Of a stretch of DNA of 64,000 bases, positions 63,675-64,000 are shown piece by piece. The translations under genes were made by a program, and so were the position numbers. This stretch comes from Adenanthera pavonina (lineage: Eukaryota; Streptophyta; Magnoliopsida; Fabales; Fabaceae), in NCBI GenBank assembly GCA_026686845.1, contig JAIVEN010000046.1:124001-188000 (forward strand). The letters run 5' to 3'. Under the pieces are notes generated by a model. It did no database searches. It saw nothing but the letters and a program-made list of their open reading frames with translations, and was not told the DNA's origin. Within the stretch, counting starts at the first letter, position 1. Each line of letters starts with the position of its first letter.

Positions 63675-64000
63675 GCGGCTTACTCATAATAATTCAAGTA
63701 TAGTAGGAAGAAACGTGCAGAACTCGGCCTCATCATCACGCCATTTTGGCCAAACGATCCAACTCTATGAAAATGCTATGAAAAGCAAAAGAAATCGGAA
63801 AATCTCACGAAATTTGCAACATGAAGTGAGCTAGTGCTTTTATCCGACATACTCACACCAATTTGAGCCTAGGTTGATGAAATGAACACAATCGGATTCC
63901 GGTTTAACCTCATTTTGTTTGAAAGTTCCAGGTTTGTAAACATTCACCAGGAAGCTCTAGGGAGGAGAATGCAACAAGATTTGGAAATTTAAACGAGGTA

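Larger units (their letters stand above)
59590..64000 (+). repeat. 336-bp tandem satellite array, right arm
   Basis: The same satellite resumes directly after the retroelement in the same orientation and the same phase. GCGG landmarks lie at 59651, 59987, 60323, 60659, 60995, 61245, 61581, 61917, 62167, 62503, 62753, 63089, 63339 and 63675. The spacings are 336 bp, except for four 250-bp intervals caused by an 86-bp deletion. The array runs off the window end. No gene is seen. Confidence 0.98.

Noticed and set aside
1..64000. CRISPR array or other prokaryotic repeat system
   Set aside because: The repeats are 336 bp, contiguous and without unique spacers, and the inserted element is a eukaryotic LTR retrotransposon.

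Overview
This window is almost entirely one tandem satellite DNA array, interrupted once by a nested LTR retrotransposon. The organism is most likely a flowering plant. The evidence is the retroelement: a TG...CA LTR pair, a primer binding site matching the 3' end of initiator-methionine tRNA, a polypurine tract, and a gag fragment of the type found in plant Ty3/gypsy elements. I cannot name the species. I see no cellular gene, tRNA, rRNA or CRISPR array.

Layout. (1) 1-54614: about 162 head-to-tail copies of a ~336-bp satellite monomer, all in one orientation. (2) 54615-59589: a 4975-bp LTR retrotransposon on the minus strand, flanked by a perfect 5-bp target duplication (GGAAG). Removing the element and one duplication restores a monomer of exactly 336 bp. 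(3) 59590-64000: the same satellite continues in the same orientation. Here full-length monomers alternate with a 250-bp deletion derivative, giving a young 586-bp composite unit.

Satellite structure. Each 336-bp monomer is itself an old, diverged dimer of two ~168-bp halves, close to nucleosome-repeat size. At least three monomer subfamilies can be told apart by diagnostic bases. A and B largely alternate (672-bp period) in the left 24 kb. A types run consecutively around 26-28 kb. C (335 bp, carrying TCCGATTGTTCATCACG) appears once at ~24.1 kb and is then common from ~31.8 kb rightwards. Several larger duplications are superimposed: 1342-bp tandem, 3357 bp, ~5373 bp and ~9746 bp offsets, all close to whole numbers of monomers. 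This is what repeated unequal exchange and local conversion would produce. The scale and organisation resemble a (peri)centromeric or heterochromatic knob array, but location cannot be read from sequence alone.

Retroelement. The LTRs (818 and 819 bp) differ by about 16 substitutions and one 1-bp indel as counted by eye, so the insertion is relatively recent. Inside are a damaged N-terminal gag, a long acidic open frame, a short strongly basic segment, and a tail running through the polypurine tract into the 3' LTR. I find no protease, reverse transcriptase, RNase H or integrase. The element is therefore a non-autonomous, internally deleted derivative that would depend on a relative's enzymes.

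Many short minus-strand open frames (mostly 77-90 codons) recur once per monomer. They follow from the repeat sequence itself and are not annotated as genes.
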